NCBI GenBank assembly: GCA_019843655.1
Contig: JACDQD010000003.1
Span: forward strand, 31,174,224-31,238,223
Direction of reading: 5' to 3'
Length of the DNA stretch: 64,000 nt
Source: Lethocerus indicus
Lineage: Eukaryota; Arthropoda; Insecta; Hemiptera; Belostomatidae
Shown here: in pieces, positions 44,301 through 56,722 of the stretch
Position numbering within the stretch: position 1 is the stretch's first letter
Layout of the letters: each line of letters starts with the position of its first letter
Position numbers and translations under genes: made by a program
The notes under the pieces: generated by a model
What the model was told of the DNA's origin: nothing
The model's database searches: none
Seen by the model: only the letters and a program-made list of their open reading frames with translations

Positions 44301-47300
44301 TGCATCTCAGTGTGGCTCCAAATGAAAATTTAAATCCATTTTTTATTTCATGATTTGTTGTTCAATAGAGTAAGTGAAGTGTTCAGGATCTTATTTGTTT
44401 CGATTGACATATTTTGTTTCTCTTCATTATATTTTCTTATATGCGTATTTTGCAAACTTCAGAACAAGTTCAATTTCAGTAAGCTGGTCCATTAGTAGAA
44501 ATAAGTGTTCTTTAGTTAGGAATAAGTAGGAATAAGTTTTCCCTTCGATCGCAAAAACCACATATTGGCCAAGGTACACAGGATGGATACTTGGCGTTTT
44601 CTCTTGTTTATGTTGACAATGGTTGTTCCGTTTTGCCAGGTGTTCTACGGCGGTAAGAGTTTCACGTCTGTTACTCCTGTTAACAAAGTGAAAGTCCAAC
44701 AGAGGGACAACACAAGACTCACAAAACTTGGCATAGAAATGAAGCCGGCTAGTTTGCCTAAACAGACCCAAAAGTTGCCGCACTGTCCCAGGAGTGTTGA
44801 ACTACTCAGGAAATTGTCGGAGCCGGCAGATAAAAATGGGTAATTTTTATATATATTTCTTTCGTAAAAGAAAAATTCGAACTTTGCATTTTTCATTCGG
44901 AATACCTGCTTTGCGAGTGTTTGGAATACTCTCTCAACAAAAAACTAGACAATCTCAACAGTAAAAGTGCAGACAGGATCTCTATCCTGAAAATGGCAAG
45001 TGGCCAAAACCACTTTTGTAAAAGAACATAATACAGAGACTAAACTACATTTCAAACTTTCACAGACCAAATAAATTCTAAACTATTAACTATTTATAAA
45101 TTTATCGTTTTCTTCAAATGTTTGTTTTCTAGAGAGAAAGAGGGCGAAAACAAAAATTCTCCACTGTCAAAGACTCCGAAACTGAGTTGGAACGGTGGAA
45201 GTCCGAAACTGTCCAATCCGAAACAGAATAAATCTGCGTTTCCGTCCCTCACCAATCCGTCATTGGACGAATTCACGGCCATCGACTTTGACATGTCGCC
45301 CAAGCCGAATGGCAAGACGCCGACGGGTGCGAAGAAGGTGGCGAATAGCCAACAGCCGAAAAGCACCAAACAGCGCCTGCAGAACAGGTTCAACGCTCTG
45401 TCGGACATGAAGTCGGATGCCACGACCAAACCCAACAAACCGTACAACGCGTCGGTGGCGCCAAAACAAACGAAAGGAGAAGTCGGAGCATTTGTTTTCA
45501 CGTCGCCGGTCCAGAAAAAAAACGACCCCTCTCTATCAAATGTGAAGAAATCGCCTGCGGGAGCCAAAGAACTGAGTCTGAACAAGGCGATCAACTCCAG
45601 TACAGGATCAGCGGTTCAGCCCGTGAACAAGAGTGGCGCGACCACCGAACCAGATCAGCTTGCTCCTCAGGACTCTAAACAGAACGCTCCTATGGTCTTC
45701 AAAAGTCCTCCGTTGGCCTCCATCGCCAAAGCCAGAGTGTCATCGGCGAAGGTATTTTAATTATTTTTTCTCAATAATTCCATTTCACGAATGAAAAACA
45801 GTATTCAGAAACCTAAGGAAACCAAAGGAAAACTTCAGCATTTACTTAGTAATTTTATTCTAATTTTTAAATTGTTTAAATTAAAAGAATGCAGTAAATA
45901 ACTATGAAATAAATTGTAGAAAAAAGCTTTGGCTTACGTGCGACAGAATGGACCCATTAACAACGACGACAGACCCGGGAAAGGAATAAAGAGGCACCTG
46001 GAATCTATTGGAGAAGTCGGTATGTTAGATAATGTTACAGTCATGTATACAATACTGTGTATACAACTAACATTTGTATATTGTTAATGAATGTGCATCC
46101 TATGTGTATTTAAACAATAAGTATATTGGTGATTCTCACTGTAGACTTCAAAAATCTGTACTCCACTGTTTAGACCGACTTGTGCTTAAAATAGGCTTAG
46201 GGTTGAGTTTGAACCCTAATAAATATATAAAAAATTATTTTTTTGGTCGATAACATTTTAAATGAACATTTTTTAAAAATTTAATTTCAATATTTATACA
46301 ACTTATATTGCCCACAGTATGCCCCAAGTAGTTCATTAAAACATTAAATCAATGCCACCTGTATCTATGTTGTGATGATTTGTTGTCTGTATTGTGACAT
46401 GTGAGGAAATGAAATATGAAACAAGAATTAGACTATTATTCGTACATTTACATACAGACTATTCTGTTACATTTATTTTTAAAATTGAATAGACTCATTT
46501 ATCTTAACGTGTACGACAGTTGGCCCACCAAATTAATGTAGTTCTTTCTTTGTAAAAACAAAGATCCTGCGGAGAGTTCAACTGAGGACGGAGGGAAGGA
46601 GGTCCTGTCGGAAAGGTTCATCGAATTGATGAACCGGCCGGCCGTAAATCCCGAACTCATCGAATACAATGAAGTTAAACATTTGGTTGAATATTATGAC
46701 AAGATGGAAAAGAAGGAACAGATGGAGGAGAAGATGTTGAACACATTCAAACTTGCCTGTAAAGCCGTCAAGTGCCTAAAGGTAAGTAACATTATTATCA
46801 GTGCTAATATCAGTATATTAAATAAAATAAATAAATTAAATTCAATATCATTACAACTCTGAGGTGAATGGACAACGAAATCAATTTCCTAGTACCGAGT
46901 ATTTTTTAAAATTTATTAACTATAAGCATGTGAAATGTTAATACTAATACCTAACCTAATGTGTTTCACAATGGACATAACCAGCCCGTTGTATCTGTGA
47001 GTATAAATTTTATTACATAAAAACAAACTGTGAATAATTTCCAAGCATTGTTTAACACGAAAAAATATTTTGCTCCCCCATTGTTTACGGTCTAATAAAA
47101 ATACTTTGGTCTAACAGTAGATTGGTTTAACAACACCGAGTTGCCTGTACAAATTCCAGTTGAACATAATATTGGCTATTTATATCTGAATCAAACGACT
47201 CAATCTATAGTATAAATGCCGGAATAAAAGAAGCCAAGATATATACATCTTTTTTGGGTATTGAATATATATGTGGTCTGTACTGAAACTTTTATTGTAA

Positions 47301-48163
47301 CCGTTTTTCAGTGCAAATACACCTGGTTTTCGGCTTCTGAGCTGTGCAAATCCGAGGGGCACCCAATCAAGGTGGTGGACGCCGAAAAGAGGTTTTTCAA
47401 GTGCGGCAAGTGCAACAACCGCACGGTCAGCCTCTCAATAATACCCTTGATTTGTTGTAAAAATTGTGGAAGTTCGAATTGGGTGAAAGCTGCCATGATT
47501 AAGGTAGGCAGTCTCCAATTTCTGAAACTCTTTTCAATTTCTTTTCTCTTATTTATCCGTAACACATGATAGTTCTTGAGATCATCCATCTTCAGTAGTT
47601 TTCTGTCATTAGGTCAGCTAAGAGAGAGTTTATTAGAGTTTATCGAGACCTAACCAAAGTAATTAGCCAGAGCCAAAGCATTAATAAATTCAAACCGAAC
47701 GTATCCTTTTCATAATAAACATGCAATGCTGTGATTGAACATATGGTTTTGAAACAGTTTTAAATGAAGGATAAATTTGAAGGACTTAGCAATGTTTCAA
47801 TTCACAATTTGCTCAAAGCCAACAATTTGTTCAGCTAGAGTTATGAAAATGTTTTAAGCTCCTGGGATTTTAAAGGCTCTATTTTACAAATCTATGTATG
47901 TAGAAACCTCTATCTGAAGTGAAGAATTTCTGAGAGTATTACATGATCCACATACTGGGAATTAGTGATAATTTGAGTTCCAGTCGCTGATGAAACCTTT
48001 GCTCATATTATCAGTTAGGTCTTTTTCTAATTCCAATTTTTGTTTGTTTCAGGAAAAAATAAATACAACCGGAGTCCAACTGAGCATCCGAGGTGGTGAA
48101 CAGAAATTCATCAACTCGCAGGTTACGGACGCCAATTTAGATTTACTCATCGCTGAAGACTGA
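41357..48163 (+). CDS. Mcm10: Mcm10 DNA replication initiation factor (826 aa)
   Basis: Mcm10 activates the CMG helicase and binds DNA and polymerase alpha at origins. Exons: 41357-41817, 42198-42360, 42873-43024, 43525-43620, 43998-44166, 44640-44839, 45133-45751, 45920-46019, 46564-46781, 47312-47503, 48053-48163. The frame is continuous. The start MELSDLDLLASLLDEDEAED fits the acidic N-terminus. The OB fold spans exons B-D (KTDWVIGGVIVSKSQPK, YMIWKLSDLTDKLFTVSMFL, GTVVGVLNPN). The adjoining zinc finger is in exons D-E (LGICKGKRKDGEKC, SLCEFCIHHVQSEYRKF). The C-terminal zinc-ribbon domain is in exons I-K (KKEQMEEKM, KCLKCKYTWF, RFFKCGKCNNRTVSL, CCKNCGSSNW). Long basic linkers lie between. 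The acceptor of exon I (AAACAAAG) has a poor pyrimidine tract but is supported by phase and homology. Confidence 0.95.
44893..45050. mobile_element. Foldback-element family, degenerate fragment in Mcm10 intron
   Basis: It starts TTCGGAATACCTGCTTTGCG and GTGTTTGGAATACT, and later contains AAATGGCAAGTGGCCAAAACC, the decayed core of the right arm. Ends are not definable. Confidence 0.5.
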
Positions 48164-48793
48164 TGAAGCTGAACACACTGTTTTCGGTGGTGATTATGGT
48201 AAGAAGGCTTGAATATCTATCCGTAACCATCTCAATCATCATTATGTTAACGGTTCCATATAACAGTGGATCAGTTATTACAAGGCATATAATGGTGTGG
48301 TGAATAGATTCATCGTATTTTTTTTATTTAATTTAAGAGAAAATATATTTGTACAGTTGTCTTGTTTATAATTTATTCGAATGAATTGTTGAAATATACT
48401 TTTTTAAAAATAAATATAAATTAATGCCACGCCGGTTTATGTTCCTTAGCCATTTTTAAAGTACGGTATATTTTAAATAAGTAAAATATAAAGGGAAATT
48501 ATTAGGAATGACAAAAAAAAGAAATATTTTGAGTCCCATTTAATATTAAAAAAATATTCACAATATCAACTTAAACGATACATCTAGACATTTACATTAG
48601 CTACAGAAAAAATATAGACATTCAATATATACTATGACATCGGTATCATAATAATATATTTATAATGCAACTATTCATTTGGAACGATAGCGGAAAGTGG
48701 CTTCACTCTGAGGTCAATGACTATTTTCTTTTTCTTTTAGTACACACATTTTTTTATATATTAAATATTTTTTTCCCAGTCCTTTTATGCTCG

Positions 48794-48824
<31 letters not shown>

Positions 48825-48949
48825 ATGTTTCCCCTTGTTTTCTCATTTTACATTCTCTCTCTTTTTTTTTCATCAGGAAAATACAATACAATTAGAAACA
48901 GGTACAACAATTTGATACTCACTCTTGGTTACAAGACAACACATCAGGA

Positions 48950-49011
<62 letters not shown>

Positions 49012-49086
49012 TAAAACACTTAAACAACAATCAATCACACCCATTTTACATATACATATAAAACAAATTTAGGTTTCTTTCTATAT
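48164..49086. other. Convergent 3' ends of Mcm10 and ALG9
   Basis: The stop codons of the two genes face each other across about 920 bp. An AATAAA at about 48408 can serve Mcm10. Two (TA)n tracts (48797-48825 and 48956-48983, the second followed by a GTAT/TATG tetranucleotide run to 49013) sit in the part that should be the ALG9 3' UTR. No other gene is seen. Confidence 0.6.
48956..49013. repeat. (TA)n plus (GTAT)n compound microsatellite
   Basis: About 14 TA units pass into about seven GTAT units downstream of the ALG9 stop codon. Confidence 0.85.
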
Positions 49087-52000
49087 TCAATATAGAGATG
49101 GTTGAACTCTCAATTTTCTCGCCTGCAACAAATTGTACGAACCGAACGATGCGTATTTCTCCCAGAAATATGGTATGTAGAATGATTTTATCCATTTGTT
49201 GGTCCTGGAAAAACATTTCAAAATTATACAGTGTATGTATTATAGAATTAACAAAACACGCATGCCAAAAATAATACCGTCGCTGTATTAAGGCTCACTG
49301 TCTGTAATTCACAATTTATATCAATTTTCTAACATGTCCTAATTGTAGGCCAGGACATTATACTACATTCCCTTCTTTCATTTGCAGGAATATAAATTCA
49401 AAAATTCTTAATTATATTGCTTTCCGTAATAGAAATATTTTTTTTTTTGGTGGAGTTTACAAGTTTTTAGGTTCATTTTATTGACTGTCGTCGCTCTTAC
49501 CTGGCTGGGTCAAGAAACGGTATCGATTTGACGAGGACCCATCTTTCAATCTGCGACGAATAATTTGGTTCAAACTCGCTCGATTGTCCAGTGTCCAAGT
49601 CGACCAGGAAATGGCACAGTGTTATGTTCGCCTTGTCCAAACAAACAATATTAGAGTGTGAAACAGAGTTACGAAATCCGAAGATTATTCCGCTTGTTTG
49701 ATCTTTGGCTAGGAACAGTGCAGACACGAAGCTACTGAATACGGTGAACGGCGGAAATTGGTCTTCCGAATTACAAAAAAGATCACAAGAATTGTGGTAT
49801 TACAAATTCAGTCACGCTACTCTGATGTAAAACAATTGCGTACTGCAATACTCCAGCACGAACCACGTCTTCAACGTTAAATGCTCAACTAATTTATTCC
49901 TCTTCATTATTGCAGAATATGTCAGGAACAAAAGCGTATAGTATTCACCATCTCTCGACGGCACTTTTTCTTGATCTTTCAAAATTATACTTACATATCT
50001 GGTAGGTTCTTCTCTGTTTTCGTCGTTCATATATTCGGGGATGATTTTTGTCGCGTCGTCACCCGAACTATAGTATTTGGGCAGTTGGCCACGGAATTCG
50101 GATTTCAGGAACAGCAGAGTCCATCTGGGGGCGAGAGAGAAAAAAAAATGGTCAAACAGAACAGATGTTACGGATCGCATTGTTTTTTTTTTTCAAGCAT
50201 TTCTAATTCAAAATTTTGTTCGGGGGTATTTATTAAAACGTATTCGGCGTACTTGTCGTTGGGCAAGAAGAACGAGGAAGGGAATCTATACCACTCTTTG
50301 CCGACGCATATGTTGAAGTAGCTGAGAGCGGGCAGACTCCCTTCGGCGGACATCTTGCTCAGTTCCATATAGGCGTCCATAGGAGCGTGGTAACCTGAAA
50401 TACAATAAATACATGTTAATTTAACACTTTTAACTCATAATTTAATTAAATTTAACCTTCGCACGGACACTCATAGTGACATTATTTTACTGTTTTTCAT
50501 TCCCTGTTCAGTGCGGCATTTGTGAAAGTCTGCTCTGAATACTGCCTCTTTAACCTTCTTAAATTCTTAACTAATTCATTCCTTAGATTTCCTGTGTTTC
50601 CTCTGTCTCGTCTCACCAGTTTGGTCTTTTGCTAGACCGGTTTCGGCCGCTCGCCATCTTCAGTAGCGGTATTAGTCACTTTGGATGTTTTTTGGGCATC
50701 ATCCTCATTGCACTGTCACTGTCACTTGTACTGTGGTGGTTGTCTTGTTATTGTGTTTTTGGGGGATGTTGTTTGTCTTATTTGAGTTTTGCAGGGTAGG
50801 GTTCAAGTCTTTGTCCTATTATCGGTCAAAAGAGGAGATAGAAACACACGAAATCTATGGTATTCCAACCCCTAGCAGACCACAAAACAGGTATTCTAAA
50901 CTAATTCATTCCTCTTTGTCGTGGGCACACCTGCCCACTATATACCTCGTGCAGGCCGAATTTACCTTTGTACAACGCCAGTATTCTTGAAACACCGATG
51001 AGTGAAGTGACAAAAACTACTGGCACGACCAAATGCGTCGTGTGGTGGAGGTAGTGCTGGCCAAATCTGACAAACAGACGGAAATAGATCTTCTGTATTG
51101 CGTCAACAGTGACAGCTCCGCACAGACAGATCAGTGGATAGACAGGGAACAGGAAGCGTTCTTCCTGTCAACAACAACAAAAAGAAAAAGAAATTGACTA
51201 CAGTTCAATTTACACAGTGGAACTTCAAATATAAAATACCTCATAAAAATGGTAAGCTTACTTTTTACAACATGAAAGTATTAAGGGAGCATCCAAGGCA
51301 TTTATTAAGCTAGTTTAATTTGTTTTGCCCACCTAAAATATTTGGTTGATGTTTCTACTAAGAGTATATTAGCGAAAATGATTCTTCCAAGAATCTGGTT
51401 ATTTATTGTGGCGCCAGATTAAGTGATGGTAATTTTCTACCACATTAATTATAATAGTAAACTCACATTGGAGTGTTTTAAACCGGAAGACAGCCGCCAA
51501 TTTCTAATACCGAATAGTTCAGTTAGTTTCATATAATTATGATTACAAAAAATATTAGCCATCTCTATTGATGTCTTCTGATTTAATTTGATACTTGGGG
51601 GAGTTTCGAGATCTCTGGGTAATAGTTCAATTCCATAAAGCGGTGTATAAAAATTAAAATGAAAACAAAATTACTTTAGATTTACCTTGTGCGGCTGGAG
51701 AATAAAAACAAGGAGCCACAAATATAGCGGCGATATTGACAGAGTGTATGGCAGACATGCCGGATTACGGGCATTCACTGGCACCACTTTGTGCACCGCC
51801 ATCTGTAAATTGATTTAAAATCAATATTTTGTTATATCGACTTTATTCTTCTGTGGTTATTTCTAAATTAATTATGCTAATAACTTTTCAGGTTAATTAG
51901 AACTTGATTTTTTATAACCTGGTGCGCCTCAACACTTTTTATTTATATACAGACAAACAGACAGAACAAACAGTCTGGGTTCAGGTTCGTTGTATCTTCT

Positions 52001-55000
52001 TCCGAATATTTTAAAAATGAACAAGGACGTACAGTGTTATTCAGATTTTTCCAGTTATAACAACATAGATTATTGTATACTCGATAATGTTAGTAGAAAA
52101 ATAAGAAATACCTTTTTCTGTGCATGTAGTAAACTCACCAATGCAAGCGGTGTTGACAGGGCAGCGACAAATATAAAATTAAAATTAAGAAAGCCGTTGA
52201 ATAGGTAAAAATACCATGGCTCGGTGCCGTATAAATTTGGCCCTCGGCTGCTGAAAACGTTGTACAATACTATGTTCAAAGGCGCCACAACTATTTTACC
52301 GTAATACAACGAATCTATTCTGACCATCGGTAGCTGCAAACAACAAAAAAACGACCAAACGATAATTAATAGGCATTTAAATCTCATTCAAAATTTACAC
52401 TTGAAAATATATGAAGCTGTACTCAAAAATAAATTATAAACGTTCACAGAATGGTTCGGCTGAAATTTGCAATTGAAGGAAAATTTCTGGTTCAGCAATC
52501 GGAGAATCCAAAAGTCTAATGAGTTTACAGTGCACATCACACCGAGCACCGAGCAATGTCAATTTACAAGGTATATTAATATTTATTATGAGAAGCAAAA
52601 TGTGCCTCATTTTGCTGGCGACTTTGGAATTTCCCTTAATTTTAATTCCTATCCGAGAACCTAACATCATTATAGGTAGGCTCTTAATTTTGGCGCTATT
52701 AAATGGTTTAGAGACGTACCAGTATGACGGCGCAAGATATCAGACACCAGTTGACGAATTTTGCGATCTCTTTTCTCAGAAAAAGCATGTCAAAAGCGAT
52801 TGGCACTCTGGGGGACAAATAATATGGCGGTTAATATAACTCCATAGTTGTCGAACATTTTGCTGGAATAATAAATAAACAGACAATTTTGTATCAGCGT
52901 ACCCGATTAGCGCAGCGAATGGCCAACTTAAAAAGGCCGAGATGGCTGTCGTGAATACGGCGAGTTCATATTTTCTGTGATACCATGCTCCAATCGACAG
53001 CATTGTCATATACCTGGACAGAATGGATTTATCATTTCTTTTAAATATAACAATTTATATTTTCGTCAATCAGCCAAAACTAACCTAATTTATATAAACT
53101 TTTTTTTTAATGATTGTAAATAATTACATGGAGAATGATGAAGGCAAGAAGGCGGTGGATGAGACAAACATGCCCGCACTGAACAGCAAAAATATGAGCA
53201 TTAGTCGGCCGACGTGAATTCCAAATTCGCGGCATACACTCCTGAAAAGTAGTAAGCCGGTTATTAAACCGAGGTATATTAACAGATATAGTCATGAATA
53301 AATAGAGTTCTTTTCTCAGCATCCAAGGTAATTAATTAACCTATAATTCAGTATTAGGAAAAAATGATTTTCTTGCGTTGGCAGAACTGTTGACACCTGA
53401 CTTTCTTTCGATGGCCAATGGGAATCGAGGAAATAATCTGTAGGGGGCGGAGCTTAATGAATCACTTTAACAGCTGTTACTCTATGCATTGATATAAGCT
53501 CAGCTGACATGTATCCAGCAGTTCACTTCGTGCAAAGGATTCAAAGAAACCTTCCCCTCCATTGCCTATCTGCTATTTGTGATAAAACCATTTGCATCGA
53601 TAGAATTATTATGTCAATTCATTTTTTAATACAATTAATCTTCATAATTTTAAAACTAATTCAATATCATGCTCCCAACCTGGAGGATATAACAGATCAT
53701 CATATCATTGATAATACCACTGAACCTCCATACATATAACAGTTTAAAAAGGGAGATTACAGCTACTCAAGTCTTATATAACATACGAAAACAATTTTTT
53801 CTTAACATTATCTTGCAAGGAAGGAAGGTGAATTTGTTCTCCCTCCAGATTCACAATGGTTCAACCTTTACTTCAAACAACTTACTTGTAAAAATAAACT
53901 TCGCAAGCCGCACTGCCCAAAGCTAGAAGGCACCTCTGGAAATAGAAGGCTAACAATTTGTCGGGATTCAAAAGGGCGTTGTATATAAAAGTCGGAGCGA
54001 GCTGGAACAGGATGTACGTGTAAGAGCGCAGGGTGTACACGGGGCTGTATTCCCAAGTCTGGAGCCCCTTGCCGTACAGCAAATAGTGCCCCTGCATAGA
54101 TTTTAAAAGAAAATTAATTTTATAATTCCGGAACGGCGAAATAAAGCGAGACTGTTTGAAGTACTGCGCTTTAATGCAATATCACATTTATATTGACCAA
54201 AGTAAGTAAAGCAATTTCACTTTTGTTTCGGATGCTCGCGACCAGTGCCTCTATAATTTTTTAGTTCTTAACAACCTTTTTAATAACACGATACATGATA
54301 CATACCGGTTCCCAGTAATTGAACGTTTCATCGCAATCAGATATGTGACTCCAGATGGCGGCCACTATCCTCGCCGTTAGCAGGACCTTAAACGCCGTAT
54401 AACCAGTAGGAAACTTCAACCCGTAGTCGACAGCATTCGAAGTGCTCACTGCTTCGCTTCTGAATGACAATTTTAAAAATCATCAATATCAAACTGGAGA
54501 AACACCAATTGATAAGTTATAACATATAACTGCCTTCAATTTAAAATTATTCCAGTGGCATGCATTGAAATCAATCGGATAGTTCGATACAGTCTGATAT
54601 TTTCGACAGTTACGTTCTAGCGTGTATCTCAAGTGAGACTTGAGGTCTCCCAATTGACCTCAAATGAAAAGTTCATATCGCGCCATCAATTAATGGCCAA
54701 CTATCCCTCATCGATTTTGATTTAAGGAAAGATTATTACTAAGCTCAGTCGATGACACAATAATCTAAATTCTTTTATTTAAGGGAACAATTAGGGCATT
54801 CGCACGTATGTTTCTATAAGGCAGCGAAATAAAAAAAATAATGGAGCCGACGTGGCCCGTTATCAGGAAGACTATCACTTGCTTACAAACTGATGATTGA
54901 GGGGGGTTTTGTGGTGAGCGTGACAATTTCTGGTGGGCTTTTACATTATCCACCGCGAAAATACCTGTTCTGTCCCTGTTTCCACTTGGCTCCATTCTTT

Positions 55001-55050
55001 CTAATGTTGAGCGTGTAGGGGTTGGTCCTCTGGCGGATGGTGTGCGGCAT
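49087..55050 (-). CDS. ALG9: ALG9 alpha-1,2-mannosyltransferase (596 aa, 13 exons)
   Basis: This ER membrane enzyme adds mannoses from dolichol-phosphate-mannose to the lipid-linked N-glycan precursor. Minus-strand exons: 55050-54965, 54459-54306, 54091-53886, 53241-53128, 53013-52903, 52807-52720, 52333-52139, 51802-51686, 51164-50966, 50394-50253, 50124-49995, 49631-49501, 49204-49087. All phases join. Diagnostic family motifs: HISDCDETFNYWEP in the first luminal loop, LQTWEYSPVYTLRSY, FYFQRCLLAL, FLPSSFSM, SLYYGKIVVAPLNIVLYNV, GTEPWYFYLFNGFLNFN, LQPHKEERFLFPVYPLICLC, NICVGKEWYRFPSSFF, KSEFRGQLPKYY, CHFLVDLDT. Multiple hydrophobic spans fit a GT22 polytopic protein, and length is near the human 611. 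An intron holds a foldback element and another half of the paired 300 bp repeat. Confidence 0.95.
50584..50898. mobile_element. Foldback-element family copy with 15 bp target duplication
   Basis: This lies in ALG9 intron 9. It is flanked by identical AACTAATTCATTCCT at 50569-50583 and 50899-50913. It begins TAGATTTCCTGTGTTTC, has the GCTAGACCGGTTTCGGCCGC and CATCTTCAGTAGCGG blocks, and ends with GAAACACACGAAATCTATGG and CAGGTATTCTA. It has no (TA)n core, so it shows the element before microsatellite expansion. Confidence 0.85.
53385..53700. repeat. Paired ~300 bp repeat, copy 1 (ALG9 intron 3)
   Basis: It shares, in the same order and direction, GGGGCGGAGCTTA-type sequence, TTACTCT, GATAT-AA, CAGTTCACT, GATTCAAAGAAACCTTCCCC, TATCTG, ATTTG-GATAAAA, ATTTGCAT and AGAATTATT with 55640-55930. 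No open frame and no clear terminal repeats are visible. Confidence 0.7.
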
Positions 55051-56722
55051 ATTTCGGGCAGAGATTGAACGCTGGGGGGGAAAAGAGGACTCTACCGGCG
55101 GCCAGAACTCCTCCTACACTTCATACTGCGGCCACAGTTCCGGATAAGAGTGGAGAAATTCCCGACTACTCTTGGCGGTAGCGAAGGCTGCGGCTGGCAC
55201 AATCTCCCTTTATCTGGAGGCCGGGTCAATTGGCGAAAAGGCACGTCAAAACAAACATGACCGCCGTCGTCGGCTAGGAGACGGCATAACGAGAACTGTT
55301 AAAAATCGTTACCGTCCCCCCAAAGAGGTTTTGCCTAGCGGGCCTTCTGGTACCCCGTTTCGTAAAATACAAACCGAGCATAATATCCGTCTATTTACAG
55401 TCGAAAATTGTAATATTTAGCGGTCGTTAAAGACAACGACGCGATTTACTAAGTTTATTCCTGAAAATTTGTTTCTAACATTTTGAATACGAATTTAGAG
55501 ATACGAACATGTCCGACTCAACGTTGAGAAATTATTTCTTGGATTTTGTTTATGAGTTATTTGTGTCCAATGTAATTTCAAGTTTTAATTGCCATTATCG
55601 TACTACGAACGAAAAGTATTTGTTTCGGTAGAACCGTTGAGATCCTCTTCCAATTATCTTTTTCTTTTAACAGCTAATAGGAATAGAGGGAAAAAGTAGG
55701 AGGGGCGGAGCTTAGGGGGATTACCCGAAGAGCCATTACTCTTCGCTTTGATATCATAAAGATCAGCTGTTCAAATCGAACAGTTCACTACCTGCGAACG
55801 ATTCAAAGAAACCTTCCCCTCGGGATTGTCCCTATCTGATATTTGCGATAAAATTATTTGCATTGTTAGAATTATTGTCTAATAATTCTTGAACACAATT
55901 TTAAACTAATTAAATTTTACGCCCCCATTTTTTATTTAATTCATTAGTACTTGGCTCGTATGTAATAATTCGGTTGAAATGCAGAACCGGGGGCCCCAAC
56001 TGATAACCTATTCGGGGGAGGTTATATATCAATATTTGGTTCATTCGATATTGTAACGTACCGCGTACGCGGTACTCGACTGTAACTGTTATTATTTTAT
56101 TATTATATATTATTATTTTTATTATTCTTATTTCGATTATCGAAGCGTCAAATCATACATTGCTTCGAAATATATATCACTGCTTGCGATATCATTTGGT
56201 CTCCCCCCCCCCAAAGTACAGTTTTACCAATAATTTATTTTTAAGAGGATCAATAAAAGAATTAGGTTAATAATGATAATTGAATATAAGTTAAACGTCT
56301 TTTAATGTAAAAATTTTTCTCATACACGAATTTTACAATGTTACTTCATAATATGCTCACGATAAATCGTTTATAATTCAGCCTATACCGAAATTATTTT
56401 CTTTTATTACTTATTACAATTTTACCTCAAATGAAACGCGTTTATCTTAAAATATTGCGAAACGCTCGATGAATCACATTAAAAAGGTTATGATTCGTTC
56501 ATTCGTGACATTTCCCTAATCAGGGCAGCCGTTATATCGCCGCAGGAAGGTTGCATGCATAATGTAAGAGTCAGGGCGCTGGACCTTGTTATTGTTTCCA
56601 GTTCTATAATAGTTTGGCTGGCAGGTGGCTATGTTGGCCAAGTGTTTATAGCACTTTTTGCCGCTCTATCTCTCTCTCTCTTTTCTCTCTCTCCACTCCC
56701 CGCTTGGCTCGTTGGGACGAAA
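55051..56722. promoter_or_regulatory. Divergent intergenic region between ALG9 and beta carbonic anhydrase
   Basis: The first ~300 bp beyond the ALG9 start are unusually GC-rich for this window (GACCGCCGTCGTCGGCTAGG) and may serve as a CpG-bearing ALG9 promoter. Copy 2 of the 300 bp repeat follows, then AT-rich sequence. A CT-rich run (CTCTCTCTCTTTTCTCTCTC, 56670-56690) just upstream of the carbonic anhydrase ATG resembles a GAGA-type promoter element or a 5' UTR pyrimidine tract. No TATA box is evident. Confidence 0.4.
55640..55930. repeat. Paired ~300 bp repeat, copy 2 (ALG9/carbonic anhydrase intergenic)
   Basis: It is a direct, diverged copy of 53385-53700, about 2.2 kb away. The longest shared exact block is GATTCAAAGAAACCTTCCCC. 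A GGCGGAGCTTAGGGG core and a CAGCTG hexamer (CAGCTGTTC here, AGCTGACATG in copy 1) are also shared. It may be a short interspersed element. Confidence 0.7.
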
